Assembly (NCBI GenBank): GCA_001465115.1 | Contig: CP013614.1 | Span: forward strand, 3,410,001-3,474,000 | Source of the DNA: Enterococcus silesiacus | GTDB lineage: Bacteria; Bacillota; Bacilli; Lactobacillales; Enterococcaceae | DNA length: 64,000 nt | Direction: 5' to 3' | Part shown: positions 18,462 to 27,099 of the stretch, one piece after another | How the letters are laid out: every line of letters starts with the position of its first letter | How positions within the stretch are numbered: position 1 is the stretch's first letter | Made by a program: the position numbers and the translations under genes | Notes under the pieces: model-generated | The model's input: the letters and a program-made list of their open reading frames with translations, nothing else | The model's database searches: none | Told to the model about the DNA's origin: nothing

Positions 18462-19403
18462 CTATTTCCTGACCGGAACGGGCACTTGTCTAAGAATCTG
18501 GGCAAAAATTTCTTGTAATTGTTCGAACGATGCCAGATGTCCGCCTTTTAATAACAAACGATGACCAAATGTTGCTGGTAAAATCTGCTGTAGATCACTC
18601 GGTGTGACGTAATTTCTTCCTTCAGTCAAAGCAAAAGCCTTAGCTGCTCGAACGAAAGCTACTGATCCGCGTGGACTGATACCAAGAGCAATTCCGTCAT
18701 GATTTCGAGTCGCATGAACCAATTGCAACGCATATCTAGCAACAGCCGAATCAACATAAATATCTTCAACAATTCTTTTTAATTGAGCGATTTCAGAAGC
18801 ATTTAAGATTTGCTGTATTGAATTTAATTCTTGACCTGTTTGATTCAATATCAAGTTTAGTTCATCCGTAAATTCAGGATAACCGATATGAAGCTTAAAT
18901 AAAAAACGATCTAGTTGCGCTTCTGGCAGAGGATAAGTTCCTTCATATTCGAGTGGATTTTGCGTGGCCAATACAAAAAAGTGTTCATCCAATGGATAAG
19001 TATGATTATCGATTGTCACATGCCCTTCAGACATTGCCTCTAATAGAGCGGCCTGTGTTCTCGGTGTGGTTCGATTGATTTCATCAGCTAGTAAAACCGT
19101 TGTAAAGATAGGGCCGTGATGAAATTCAAATTGTTGAGAAGCTATATTGTAAATTGAAACACCTAAAATATCGCTGGGAAGCAGATCCGGTGTAAATTGA
19201 ACTCTGTTAAATGTACCGTGAGTGGCTTTAGCTAAGGTTTTGACCATCATTGTTTTTCCCACTCCGGGGATATCTTCAAATAAGACGTGTCCGCCGGCTA
19301 AAAAAGCGGTAACAGTTAATTGAAGTACTTCGCGTTTGCCTAAAATGACTGTTTCCATTTCATCAATTAGTGCGTTGATTTGTTTGTGTGCCGATTCGAG
19401 CAT
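18462..19403 (-). CDS. MoxR family AAA+ ATPase
   Basis: 313 residues. Walker A is FEDIPGVGKTMM near residue 40, Walker B is LLADEINRTTPRTQAALLEAM, and sensor 1 is FVLATQNPLEYEGTYPLPEAQ; arginine-finger residues follow (DRFLFK). MoxR proteins act as chaperones that mature partners carrying von Willebrand A-like domains, here the DUF58 protein directly downstream. First gene of the operon; its promoter must lie in 19404-19816. Confidence 0.93.
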   Translation of the reverse strand: MLESAHKQINALIDEMETVILGKREVLQLTVTAFLAGGHVLFEDIPGVGKTMMVKTLAKATHGTFNRVQFTPDLLPSDILGVSIYNIASQQFEFHHGPIFTTVLLADEINRTTPRTQAALLEAMSEGHVTIDNHTYPLDEHFFVLATQNPLEYEGTYPLPEAQLDRFLFKLHIGYPEFTDELNLILNQTGQELNSIQQILNASEIAQLKRIVEDIYVDSAVARYALQLVHATRNHDGIALGISPRGSVAFVRAAKAFALTEGRNYVTPSDLQQILPATFGHRLLLKGGHLASFEQLQEIFAQILRQVPVPVRK

Positions 19404-19717
19404 ATAAAGTGTTGCCTCCTTATTGTTAAAACTGAATTCTGTCGTTAGAACAAGGGATTCAGTGATGATTCGTTTTTTAGATAACGAGTGTATTTATTTT
19501 ATTGTATAGATAACTCCATTTCAGCACAAGGTATCCTAAGTATTTCTTAAGATAGCTTTAAAAATTTTGGTTGATGGGCGTAATTGTTTTAACTGAATTT
19601 CGTTGGAAAAAATATATTCGCTGGTCAGACATTATCTAAAAAAAACAGGTGACGTTGCTAGTTTTTAAAGCAAGGGCTTACAATTTTGATTGTAAAAATG
19701 TGGTGAAATAATTATAA

Positions 19718-19783
19718 ATTTCTCATTTTTTTTGAGAATCGAGAAATTAAATGAGAATTTTTTTATTCATTTTGTGCTATGCT
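19718..19783 (+). promoter_or_regulatory. Upstream region of LPXTG gene: repeated GAGAA motifs and extended -10
   Basis: The 413-base divergent gap 19404-19816 is AT-rich. It holds TTCTCA (19719-19724) facing TGAGAA (19733-19738), then GAGAAATT (19741-19748) and a second TGAGAA (19752-19757). TGC followed by TATGCT (19778-19783) is a plausible extended -10. The repeated motif could be an operator for a surface-protein regulator. Nothing else was recognised in the gap. Confidence 0.35.
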
Positions 19784-19816
19784 TAAAGTCAATATTTTTT
19801 GAAAGAAGGATGAAAA

Positions 19817-21331
19817 ATGAAAAAATCATTAAAAGGGATTGTTTTAGCTTCATTGATCAGTACTCAAGTGTTAACTGCACCACTTTCAGCCTGGGCAACC
19901 AATGTTGAAACACCGGAAATAACTGAAAATAGTGAACAAGTTGGGTTACAGCATCTGGACGAGGAAGATCTGGATCCAAAAATAAACGAAGAAAAAACAG
20001 AAACACCAACTAGTGCGGAGACAACAGATCAAGGAGAAGCGGTTGAGTCTCCCTTAGAAAGTGAAGCGGAAACACCTATACCAGAACCATTACCAGAAGC
20101 GCCAGAAACCCCAGAAACTCCGATAGAAGAAATGCCAACAACAACCGCTAGTGAAGCTAAAATACAAGAGGTCAAAGATGCTGTTGTTAAAGCGCAAGCA
20201 ATACTGGATGAAGGGACGTACTTAGCTGAAACAACACTTCCGCTAAAAATGGCCATGTCCGCAGCAACGACGCTGATAAACCAAGCTGGTGTGACAGATG
20301 AACAGTTGGACAACGTAATCACCGATATTAACGAGAAAGTTTTAGGGTTAATCAAAGCTGAGGTTGAATTAAGTTTTGTAGTTAATTTAATTACGGCAAT
20401 CGATGAAGCGACCCAAATCATCAACAACACAGATAAGTTTAAAGATATTTATACACCAGCCTCTGTAGCGGCTAAAAAAGTTGCGATACAAACAGCTGTG
20501 GATGCTGGAAAAATGATTTTAGCAGGAGTTATTGATGCACAAGGCAAGTTTGATCCAGAAGCATCAGTTACTAACAGAGCAGCCATCATTGCAGCAGCAG
20601 ATGCAATTATTACTGCGATTAATGACGGTAATGGTTTAGTTCGTAGAGATCATTTGGTAGATATTTTGATCGAAGCTAATGGCTTAGAAGGAGCGAAAGT
20701 TGCTTCAGATGAAAATACAACGGACTTTGAAAATGCTGTTGAAAATGCAATTAAAGCGCTAGATAATGCTTTGACTGATGCTGAGGCAGATGCTGCGGTG
20801 AGCGCATTGAGAGCTGCGATGGATAAATTGCATTTAGTAGTTGTTGTATCTGCAGTCGATGAAGCGGGAAATTTAATTGTGGATCAGACAACTACATCAT
20901 TAAGTGGATTATACAAGACGGCTTGGAGTGTTGAACCACCAGTTGTTGAAGGATATGAATATGTTTCTTCAAACAATCAGCCAGTTACGTTTGCCAGAAC
21001 TTCTGGCCAAGTCGTGTCAGGAACCTTCGGTGATGGGACAAATGATGTCACTTTCGTCTACAAAAAAGCTGTAGACCAATTTGAACCACCTTATGAAGCA
21101 CCTGAAGTTCCTACATCTAAAGCTCCTGTTGACAATTTACTGAAACAACCAGCTGTGATTGGGTTGACAAACGATCCGGTGAGTAATACAACGAATAGTA
21201 ACAATACGTACTACTCAAAGAAAAAATTACCTCAAACAGGGGAACAAACAAGTGCAATGACTAGCTTTGGCTTGATGGCGATAGCCGTAGGTACATTGGC
21301 ATTTTTCAAAAAAAGAAAAATCAAAGAGTAA
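19817..21331 (+). CDS. LPXTG-anchored surface protein with helical modules and a MucBP-like domain
   Basis: 504 residues. Residues 1-28 are a signal peptide; residues about 30-110 are rich in Glu, Pro and Thr (likely wall-spanning or disordered). Residues about 115-340 are Ala-rich helical modules like FIVAR repeats; residues about 345-415 resemble a MucBP-type beta domain ending in DVTFVYKK. The C-terminus has LPQTGEQ, a hydrophobic helix and KKRKIKE, so sortase A anchors it to peptidoglycan. Probably an adhesin; the ligand is unknown. The start follows GAAAGAAGGATG spacing typical of the genus. Confidence 0.88.
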   Translation: MKKSLKGIVLASLISTQVLTAPLSAWATNVETPEITENSEQVGLQHLDEEDLDPKINEEKTETPTSAETTDQGEAVESPLESEAETPIPEPLPEAPETPETPIEEMPTTTASEAKIQEVKDAVVKAQAILDEGTYLAETTLPLKMAMSAATTLINQAGVTDEQLDNVITDINEKVLGLIKAEVELSFVVNLITAIDEATQIINNTDKFKDIYTPASVAAKKVAIQTAVDAGKMILAGVIDAQGKFDPEASVTNRAAIIAAADAIITAINDGNGLVRRDHLVDILIEANGLEGAKVASDENTTDFENAVENAIKALDNALTDAEADAAVSALRAAMDKLHLVVVVSAVDEAGNLIVDQTTTSLSGLYKTAWSVEPPVVEGYEYVSSNNQPVTFARTSGQVVSGTFGDGTNDVTFVYKKAVDQFEPPYEAPEVPTSKAPVDNLLKQPAVIGLTNDPVSNTTNSNNTYYSKKKLPQTGEQTSAMTSFGLMAIAVGTLAFFKKRKIKE

Positions 21332-21407
21332 ATGACTTGATCAAAAATAAACTGATCTAGAAATAAGAGGGGACTACTCTCGCTCCAACCGTTTATTTGG
21401 ATTTTTT

Positions 21408-21452
21408 GAGGCTAGAATATGACTCGTAGAGTGATGTTCTAGCTTCTTTTTT
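21408..21452 (+). terminator. Terminator after LPXTG gene (dispersed repeat copy D)
   Basis: GAGGCTAGAA (21408-21417) pairs with TTCTAGCTTC (21437-21446) followed by T6; the loop carries an inner stem ACTC-GTA-GAGT. The left flank CCGTTTATTTGGATTTT matches copies B, C and E. Confidence 0.85.
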
Positions 21453-21531
21453 GAGTATAAGGCAAATCAATTTCAATCTTAAAAGATTAGGTTCATACTA
21501 ATTAATAAAGAACGAAAAGGTGGGAAAACGA

Positions 21532-22587
21532 ATGCATACAGATAAACAAATGAAAGCTGCCGGTTTTTTTGAAGGACTACCGATTACAAATGAAGCCAGT
21601 TTTTTAGACGAAAGTACATTGATCCCAAGCCCAAACCCGCATGATATTCTTGTGAAAATCAAGGCAGTTTCTGTAAATCCAGTCGATTTGAAGTTAAGAA
21701 CGAGTACTAAAAAACAAAATCAGTTAAACGTTCTAGGTTTTGATGCGATTGGAGAAGTGGCTTCAATTGGTGCAGAGGTTAAAAAATTTACCGTTGGGGA
21801 TCGCGTTTTTTATGCAGGAACAACCAAACGCGCGGGTGCTAACCAAGAGTATCAATTAGTAGATGAAGCGATTGCGGCTATCGCTCCTAAAAATCTAAGT
21901 GATGAAGCGGCAGCAGCATTACCGTTAACCTCATTGACAGCGTATGAATTATTATTTGATAAATTTGGTTTGAAAGCACAAGAAAATGCCAACCAAGGGA
22001 AAACAATTTTAGTGATCAATGGGGCCGGCGGTGTTGGGTCGATGTTAACCCAGCTTGCTCATTGGGCGGGATTAACCGTTTATGCCACGGCTAGTCCTAA
22101 TAATTTTGACTGGTTAAAAAGAAATGGAGTCGATCATCGGCTTGACTACCATCAAGACCTTAAACGTAGTTTGGAAGAATTAGGAATTCAGACAGTTGAT
22201 TATGTAGCGGTTTTGTTTGATATCGTTCCATACTTTGATGCTGTAGCTGAATTGATCAAACCTTTTGGCCATATAGGGACTATTGTTGGTTTAGATGAAG
22301 CACTGGATATCAGTCGTCTGAAAAATAAGTCCGTCAGTTTTGATTGGGAATATATGTTTGCTAAAACAGATTTTAATTATCAAATGGAGACGCAAGGAGC
22401 GGCCTTAGCTTTAATCGCCCAACTTGCAGAAGAGGGGAAAATAACGACAACTGTGAGTAAAGTTTATAGAAATGGGATTAATGCTGCAAATATAAAGAAA
22501 GCCTCAACAGATGTTGAAGCAGGTCATATGAGAGGAAAAGTTGTAGTAAGCGGTCCTTTTAATGGAGAAATAAAAGAGGTGAAGTGA
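21532..22587 (+). CDS. MDR-superfamily zinc-type alcohol dehydrogenase/quinone oxidoreductase
   Basis: 351 residues. The N-terminal GroES-like half contains VKAVSVNPVDLKLR-type sequence and FDAIGEVASIGAEVKKFTVGDRV; the C-terminal Rossmann half has VINGAGGVGSMLTQLAHW for NAD(P)H. The usual structural-zinc cysteines are absent, as in the quinone oxidoreductase-like branch. It probably reduces reactive carbonyls or quinones. The ATG at 21532 is preferred over an in-frame GTG 12 bases upstream, because that GTG lies inside the AGGTGGG ribosome binding site. Monocistronic. Confidence 0.85.
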   Translation: MHTDKQMKAAGFFEGLPITNEASFLDESTLIPSPNPHDILVKIKAVSVNPVDLKLRTSTKKQNQLNVLGFDAIGEVASIGAEVKKFTVGDRVFYAGTTKRAGANQEYQLVDEAIAAIAPKNLSDEAAAALPLTSLTAYELLFDKFGLKAQENANQGKTILVINGAGGVGSMLTQLAHWAGLTVYATASPNNFDWLKRNGVDHRLDYHQDLKRSLEELGIQTVDYVAVLFDIVPYFDAVAELIKPFGHIGTIVGLDEALDISRLKNKSVSFDWEYMFAKTDFNYQMETQGAALALIAQLAEEGKITTTVSKVYRNGINAANIKKASTDVEAGHMRGKVVVSGPFNGEIKEVK

Positions 22588-22676
22588 TCAAAAGCCGCCT
22601 TGTGAGGCAGTTGGAAATGTCAAAATTAAGATCAAAGCAAAATTTTAATGGTCTAAGTTCATCTGAATAATAAAAA

Positions 22677-22722
22677 AAGCTGAGTAAAAGTATAAAAATG
22701 CTTTTTGCTCAGCTTATGTTTT
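22677..22722. terminator. Bidirectional terminator
   Basis: AAGCTGAGtAAAAG pairs with CTTTTtgCTCAGCTT (22677-22715), with A7 on the left and T7 on the right. It separates the convergent dehydrogenase and LRR surface-protein genes. Confidence 0.88.
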
Positions 22723-22735
22723 TTTCAATAATGAG

Positions 22736-24715
22736 TTATTTTTCTTGTCTTACTCTCTTCAATACATATTTATACTGAACAAATCCGATGAGAACTAGGC
22801 CAAGGAATACCCATGCGTAGCTTGACTGTTCACCAGTAGCAGGAAGTTTCTTTTTAGCCGATACATTCGCTTTTGCCTCCGCCTGTGATACTTGTCTATG
22901 GCTAGAAGAGGTTGTTGTTTGATCAGTCGAATGGCTCGTTTCTTTGCTAGTTGTTGTTTTTTCAGTGTTAGAAGTGGTTGTTTCAGTCGTTTCGGAAGAA
23001 TCAGTAGAAGAAGTAGGCCCCGTTTTATCTTCATCTTTGGTATAAACATAAGTTACTTTCTGATCTTCTTTAGTAAATGTGCCTGCTGTACTGCCTTTGA
23101 CTTCTTTAAATGTGTACCCTTTAAATTCAAGTTGTTCTGTAGTAAAAGTTTTTCCAATGGTGTCAGTATATGGTATTGGCTCTCTAAGCTTCACACCAGT
23201 TGTATCTACATAATAAGCGATTACTGTTCCTTCTAAATCAACGATTGGTGCAGTAATTTTTTTGTACACAAAAGTTACAGTTTGTGCTTGATCGGAGTAG
23301 TTGCCGGTTGCATTGCTAGGCATTTCTGTTAACTCATACTCAGGAATTACAGGAGCTGGAATTTCAAACGTTTGACCAACTAAACCTGAGCGCGTTTCGC
23401 TAGCTAATAATGTTGTTCCGTCTGTATCTTGATAATGGATCGTTACAGTTTGACCGTCATCAAGGACGTTGAATTGGTGTAAATAGGTTCCACCTGAAAT
23501 AGCATAAAACGTAAAACCAGGTGGTTGTTCGTAAGACCCTGCTAAATTATCTAAACGAGCATTGTATTCAAAACGAGCAAGATGCTTAAATTCCTCTTCC
23601 GTTACACCTGAAACGGTGATTCCTTGAGCTGTGATTTGTAACCGACTCGCCGGTAATTGAATATCATTAAAATCTAAGTAAGTATTACTAGCAGAATTTG
23701 ATGTTGTAAATGGCGGAACATGGCCGTCAAAGTTTGTCATCCGATTTGGCATCATGGAAAATGGCAAGAATAATGTTTGCTTATCAAAATCATAATCTAA
23801 GGAAGAACGGCCAATAGTAGTTGGCGCATCTTTTCGTCCAGTATTTTGCCCAAAAGCAGCTAAATCACTAAGGACAGGAAATTCGTTGATTACAGTAAAG
23901 TCCGTGATTCCACAAAACTGAGTGGAAAGTGATGTTAGATTAGGTAATGATTTTAAAGGAGTAATCGTCGTAATCGTCAGATTTGAATCCATATAGATTC
24001 TTTTTAAAGAGGTTAGTTGAACAATTTTAGGAAAGATATCATTATCAATACTAGTAGAGCCTAAACCAAGATTAGTGAGCCCGGTATTTTTGCTCAGATC
24101 TGGGAAGTTAGCACTAGTTAAGCTTTTTGTTTGAAGTGTCACATATGTTAACGAAGAGAGTTGCTCTAATGGGCTAAAGTCGGTTACGTTATTATTTGTA
24201 TTGATATAAATCGAACTTAAGTTTATTGCATGTTCTAGCCCAGAAAGACTACTAAGCTGGGCAGAGTTGATCGAAAGATTGGTTACGCGTTCCAGGTCTG
24301 CTTGAGCTAGCTCACTTCCAGCAGGTAAGCCTAAAGTGGTTAGAATCGCTTGTTTTAAAATCGGATCTGCAATAGTAATAGTATCGCCTCTAGGAGCAAT
24401 CACAGCTCGGACCGTTTCTTCAGTCATTGTAGAATTGGTTGTCGAAATAGTCGGTTCGTTTTCTCTTGGAATTTCGTTTGATGCCCCAGTTTCTGCAGCA
24501 GTAGAACTCTCTACAGTTGCAGAAGATTCAAGAGTTGATTCTGTTGTATCTGTGCTTTCTTGTGGTTCTGAAAGAGTCGTTTGTTCAGTAGCAGGCAAGG
24601 TATCTTCAGCGAAAACAAAAGATGTCGAAAGGAAAGTCGGAGCTAAAAGAGTAAGTAGCATCAGAGTATGGATCGTTTTTTTCTTATGTGTTGGTAGAAT
24701 AAACTTGTTTTTCAT
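22736..24715 (-). CDS. LPXTG surface protein with leucine-rich repeats and two MucBP domains
   Basis: 659 residues. A signal peptide (about residues 1-37) and a Ser/Thr/Glu-rich stretch lead to an internalin-like leucine-rich region (about residues 115-290: LSGLEHAINLSSIYINTNN, LTSLKRIYMDSNL). A beta domain follows, then two MucBP modules (VTIHYQDTDGTTLLASE and VIAYYVDTTGVKLREP). The tail is a Thr/Ser-rich spacer, LPATGEQS, one hydrophobic helix and RVRQEK. Such proteins bind host or mucin-like ligands. GGAGG precedes the ATG on the minus strand. Confidence 0.92.
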   Translation of the reverse strand: MKNKFILPTHKKKTIHTLMLLTLLAPTFLSTSFVFAEDTLPATEQTTLSEPQESTDTTESTLESSATVESSTAAETGASNEIPRENEPTISTTNSTMTEETVRAVIAPRGDTITIADPILKQAILTTLGLPAGSELAQADLERVTNLSINSAQLSSLSGLEHAINLSSIYINTNNNVTDFSPLEQLSSLTYVTLQTKSLTSANFPDLSKNTGLTNLGLGSTSIDNDIFPKIVQLTSLKRIYMDSNLTITTITPLKSLPNLTSLSTQFCGITDFTVINEFPVLSDLAAFGQNTGRKDAPTTIGRSSLDYDFDKQTLFLPFSMMPNRMTNFDGHVPPFTTSNSASNTYLDFNDIQLPASRLQITAQGITVSGVTEEEFKHLARFEYNARLDNLAGSYEQPPGFTFYAISGGTYLHQFNVLDDGQTVTIHYQDTDGTTLLASETRSGLVGQTFEIPAPVIPEYELTEMPSNATGNYSDQAQTVTFVYKKITAPIVDLEGTVIAYYVDTTGVKLREPIPYTDTIGKTFTTEQLEFKGYTFKEVKGSTAGTFTKEDQKVTYVYTKDEDKTGPTSSTDSSETTETTTSNTEKTTTSKETSHSTDQTTTSSSHRQVSQAEAKANVSAKKKLPATGEQSSYAWVFLGLVLIGFVQYKYVLKRVRQEK

Positions 24716-24955
24716 ATGTATTTCCTCCGTAATTCAAGATAAAATGCGTATTAATGATAAAATAATATTATCACAAACCATTTTATCATAAAAATACTAT
24801 TAAAATTCGTTAATTTTTAAAATAAAGATATGTTTTTGTTATAAAAATGCGTTTATCTTTGTTTTAAAGGCTTTGCGAGATTTTTTGTGATTAAAAAATG
24901 ATTAAAAAAATATTTATTTGAGGGTGAATAGTAAGTTTAGATCAAAATTAAAAAG

Positions 24956-24985
24956 ATGACAAAATTTTGTTAGGTAGATTATAAT
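24956..24985 (+). promoter_or_regulatory. Promoter of the queG transcript
   Basis: ATGACA (24956-24961), 18-base spacer, TATAAT (24980-24985). Transcription should start near 24992, giving a leader of about 180 bases that contains the long hairpin at 25049-25143. The region 24716-24955 is AT-rich and otherwise featureless. Confidence 0.65.
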
Positions 24986-25048
24986 GAGGTGATCTGTTGA
25001 ATAAAGAAATGAATGAGCTTGTATAGCATTTAAAATGATCTAGCTTCA

Positions 25049-25156
25049 CAGAACAGATTCCTCAGCAAATAGATAAATCACTTGAAAGTCTAAAAGCGAC
25101 TTTAAAGTGATTTCCTAATTTGCTCGGAAACTGGGCGGTTCTGTTCAGCTTTTAAA
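25049..25156 (+). ncRNA. Structured leader upstream of queG (long nested hairpin)
   Basis: Four nested helices can be drawn: CAGAAC (25049-25054) with GTTCTG (25138-25143); AGCAAAT (25064-25070) with ATTTGCT (25118-25124); AAATCACTT (25075-25083) with AAGTGATTT (25105-25113); AAAGTC (25085-25090) with GACTTT (25098-25103). The tail TTCAGCTTTTAAA is identical to that of an element at 42976-43074. I do not recognise a known riboswitch; it could be a cis-regulatory RNA or a MITE-like repeat. Confidence 0.5.
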
Positions 25157-25171
25157 TAAGGAGTATACGCA

Positions 25172-26317
25172 ATGACATTAAAAGAAAAAATTATAGCGGA
25201 AAGTAAACGTTTGGGGATCGATAAGATTGGTTTTGCTTCGGCGGAGCCTTTTTTTGAATTGGAGGATTCCTTGAAAGAGCAAAGAGAACGTGGGTTTAAT
25301 TCTGGGTTTGAGCATCAGGTGATTGAAGAACGGATTTATCCTGAAAAAACTTTCGAAAATCCTAAAACGATTATCGCCATTGCGCTGGCCTATCCAACTA
25401 AAATTGAGGGGAAAGTACCACGTGATGAAAAGAGAGGGATGTTTGCTCGAGCGTCTTGGGGGATTGATTATCATGATGTTTTACGCGATCGATTGTCAAA
25501 GTTGATCGACTTTATTCAATCACAGACCCAGAATTTAGAAGAAACTGAAAGCTGGCGTTTTGCTCCGCAAGTGGATACTGGAGAATTAGTGGATGTAGCG
25601 GTTGCCCAACGTGCTGGTTTAGGGTTTATCGGCAGAAATGGGTTGTTGATCACTGAAGAATTTGGTTCATTTGTTTATTTGGGCGAAATCGTCACAAATA
25701 TTGATTTCGAAGTGGATCAACCTGTTCCATTTGGCTGTGGTGACTGTACAAGGTGTGTTACAGCTTGCCCCACACAAGCACTTTTAGGAAATGGCAGTAT
25801 GAATGCCAAAAAATGTTTGTCTTATCAAACGCAAACTAAAGGGATGATGCCGGAAGAATATCGAAAAAAAATGCATAATGTCATCTATGGCTGTGATATC
25901 TGTCAGCTAGTTTGTCCGTATAATCGAGGCAAGGATTTTCATTTTCATAAAGAAATGGAACCAGAAGTCGATACTGTTTACCCTAAATTAAAGCCGATGC
26001 TCAGCATTTCTAATAAAGATTTTAAAGAAACGTTTGGGCATCTTTCAGGTTCTTGGAGAGGTAAAAAGCCACTACAAAGAAATGCCTTGATCGCATTAGC
26101 GAATTTAGGTGACCGCAGTGCGTTACCAGAAATCTTTGTTTGTGCAACGGAAGACGTGCGCCCTGTCATCAGGGGAACGGCGGTCTGGGCAATCGGAAAA
26201 TTAGGAAATAAGGAAGCGGAAAAATGGTTAGATGTTTTACGCGAATTGTTAGAGGTAGAACCAGAGGAAGAGGTGCTTGAAGAAATCAGAAATGCCATCA
26301 AGCGATTAGAAAAATAA
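25172..26317 (+). CDS. queG: Epoxyqueuosine reductase
   Basis: 381 residues. QueG reduces epoxyqueuosine to queuosine in the tRNA wobble position using cobalamin and two [4Fe-4S] clusters. The cluster motifs are [12 protein letters not shown] around residue 190 and [11 protein letters not shown] around residue 240; the N-terminal DUF1730-like part holds [27 protein letters not shown] sequence with the catalytic Asp region. The last ~70 residues are HEAT-like repeats ([15 protein letters not shown]) as in Gram-positive QueG. It is preceded by a long structured leader and followed by its own terminator. Confidence 0.93.
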   Translation: MTLKEKIIAESKRLGIDKIGFASAEPFFELEDSLKEQRERGFNSGFEHQVIEERIYPEKTFENPKTIIAIALAYPTKIEGKVPRDEKRGMFARASWGIDYHDVLRDRLSKLIDFIQSQTQNLEETESWRFAPQVDTGELVDVAVAQRAGLGFIGRNGLLITEEFGSFVYLGEIVTNIDFEVDQPVPFGCGDCTRCVTACPTQALLGNGSMNAKKCLSYQTQTKGMMPEEYRKKMHNVIYGCDICQLVCPYNRGKDFHFHKEMEPEVDTVYPKLKPMLSISNKDFKETFGHLSGSWRGKKPLQRNALIALANLGDRSALPEIFVCATEDVRPVIRGTAVWAIGKLGNKEAEKWLDVLRELLEVEPEEEVLEEIRNAIKRLEK

Positions 26318-26353
26318 ATAGTAATTATATAGGAAAGAGGTTGACAAAAAAAA

Positions 26354-26392
26354 CAGCATCTTCGGAAAATAAACCGAAGGAGCTGCTTTTTT
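26354..26392 (+). terminator. Terminator after queG
   Basis: CAGCatCTTCGG (26354-26365) pairs with CCGAAGgaGCTG (26374-26385), followed by a T6 run. Confidence 0.85.
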
Positions 26393-26413
26393 GCCACCAT
26401 TTATATGGATTTT

Positions 26414-26456
26414 AATAGGCTGAGATGTAACTCTTCGAGTTGTATCTCAGCCTATT
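26414..26456. terminator. Hairpin of dispersed repeat family (copy E)
   Basis: AATAGGCTGAGAT (26414-26426) pairs perfectly with ATCTCAGCCTATT (26444-26456); the loop folds into AACTC-TTC-GAGTT. It has no T-run on either side but lies just after the stop of the minus-strand gene. Confidence 0.6.
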
Positions 26457-26474
26457 GATAGTCAATGAATAAAA

Positions 26475-26774
26475 TTAAGCTTTTGCAGCTTCTTTTGGTT
26501 CGCGGCCCAAAATAGCTTGTAAGACTGTTAAGACACCATATGAAGCTAGAATTGTGTAAATCAAGCTTGAATAAGTTGTAATATCGAAATCCCACGTTTT
26601 GTAAATAACTAAAACAATTGCTAAAACAATAGCTGCAAGCACGTTGAAGAATGCGAACGCCCATAGATTTCCATTTTCTTTACGTGAAAGATAATAGATT
26701 GAAAACCATAAACTTAATACGCCCCAAGCGATACAGACTAAAATAGCTGCCCAATAAATAATAAATGCTACCAC
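26475..26774 (-). CDS. Small three-helix membrane protein of unknown function
   Basis: 99 residues with three or four hydrophobic helices (about residues 2-28, 38-60 and 68-88) and a short charged C-terminus (GREPKEAAKA). GAGG precedes the ATG on the minus strand (GTGAGGTGAAAC). I do not recognise the family. It is transcribed alone, towards the queG terminator region; the neighbours give no hint of its role. Confidence 0.7.
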   Translation of the reverse strand: MVAFIIYWAAILVCIAWGVLSLWFSIYYLSRKENGNLWAFAFFNVLAAIVLAIVLVIYKTWDFDITTYSSLIYTILASYGVLTVLQAILGREPKEAAKA

Positions 26775-26967
26775 GAAGTTTCACCTCACTTTTGTACATT
26801 AGTATTCTATCACGTTCTCTTTTGTTTGTCATGAAAAGACAGTGAAAAAGCTTGGTATAGGTATCCGGTAAACTAGCTATTTGTCAGACCTCATGTATTC
26901 AACAGTGAGTCACTCTAACTGGTTAAGCAGATTTTTTCCAGTTTTGTGTAAAGGACTTCTTAACAAT

Positions 26968-27031
26968 AAAATAAAACTAGAATAACCAGTTGCAGATCAA
27001 GGTAGCAGCTAGGATATTCTAGTTTTATTTT
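26968..27031. other. Orphan 17-bp perfect hairpin in a divergent gap
   Basis: AAAATAAAACTAGAATA (26968-26984) pairs perfectly with TATTCTAGTTTTATTTT (27015-27031), with A/T runs on both sides like a bidirectional terminator. It lies between two divergent genes, so there is no annotated gene for it to end. It might end a small RNA transcribed from within 26817-26967. The rest of 26775-27099 shows no other gene. Confidence 0.55.
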
Positions 27032-27099
27032 CGTTTGATCCGAATAATTTTTTCTATCTGATGGTTATTTAGGCTATAATAAACCTAGCGGGAGATGAA

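Noticed and set aside
24997..25026. Nine-codon leader peptide (MNKEMNELV) behind GAGGTGATC upstream of queG
   Set aside because: The ribosome site lies directly after the -10 box and before the expected transcription start, so it would not be fully transcribed from that promoter.
25049..25156. Known preQ1, T-box or cobalamin riboswitch upstream of queG
   Set aside because: None of the consensus cores that I know (such as the AGGGTGG T-box sequence) is present; only an unnamed structure can be claimed.
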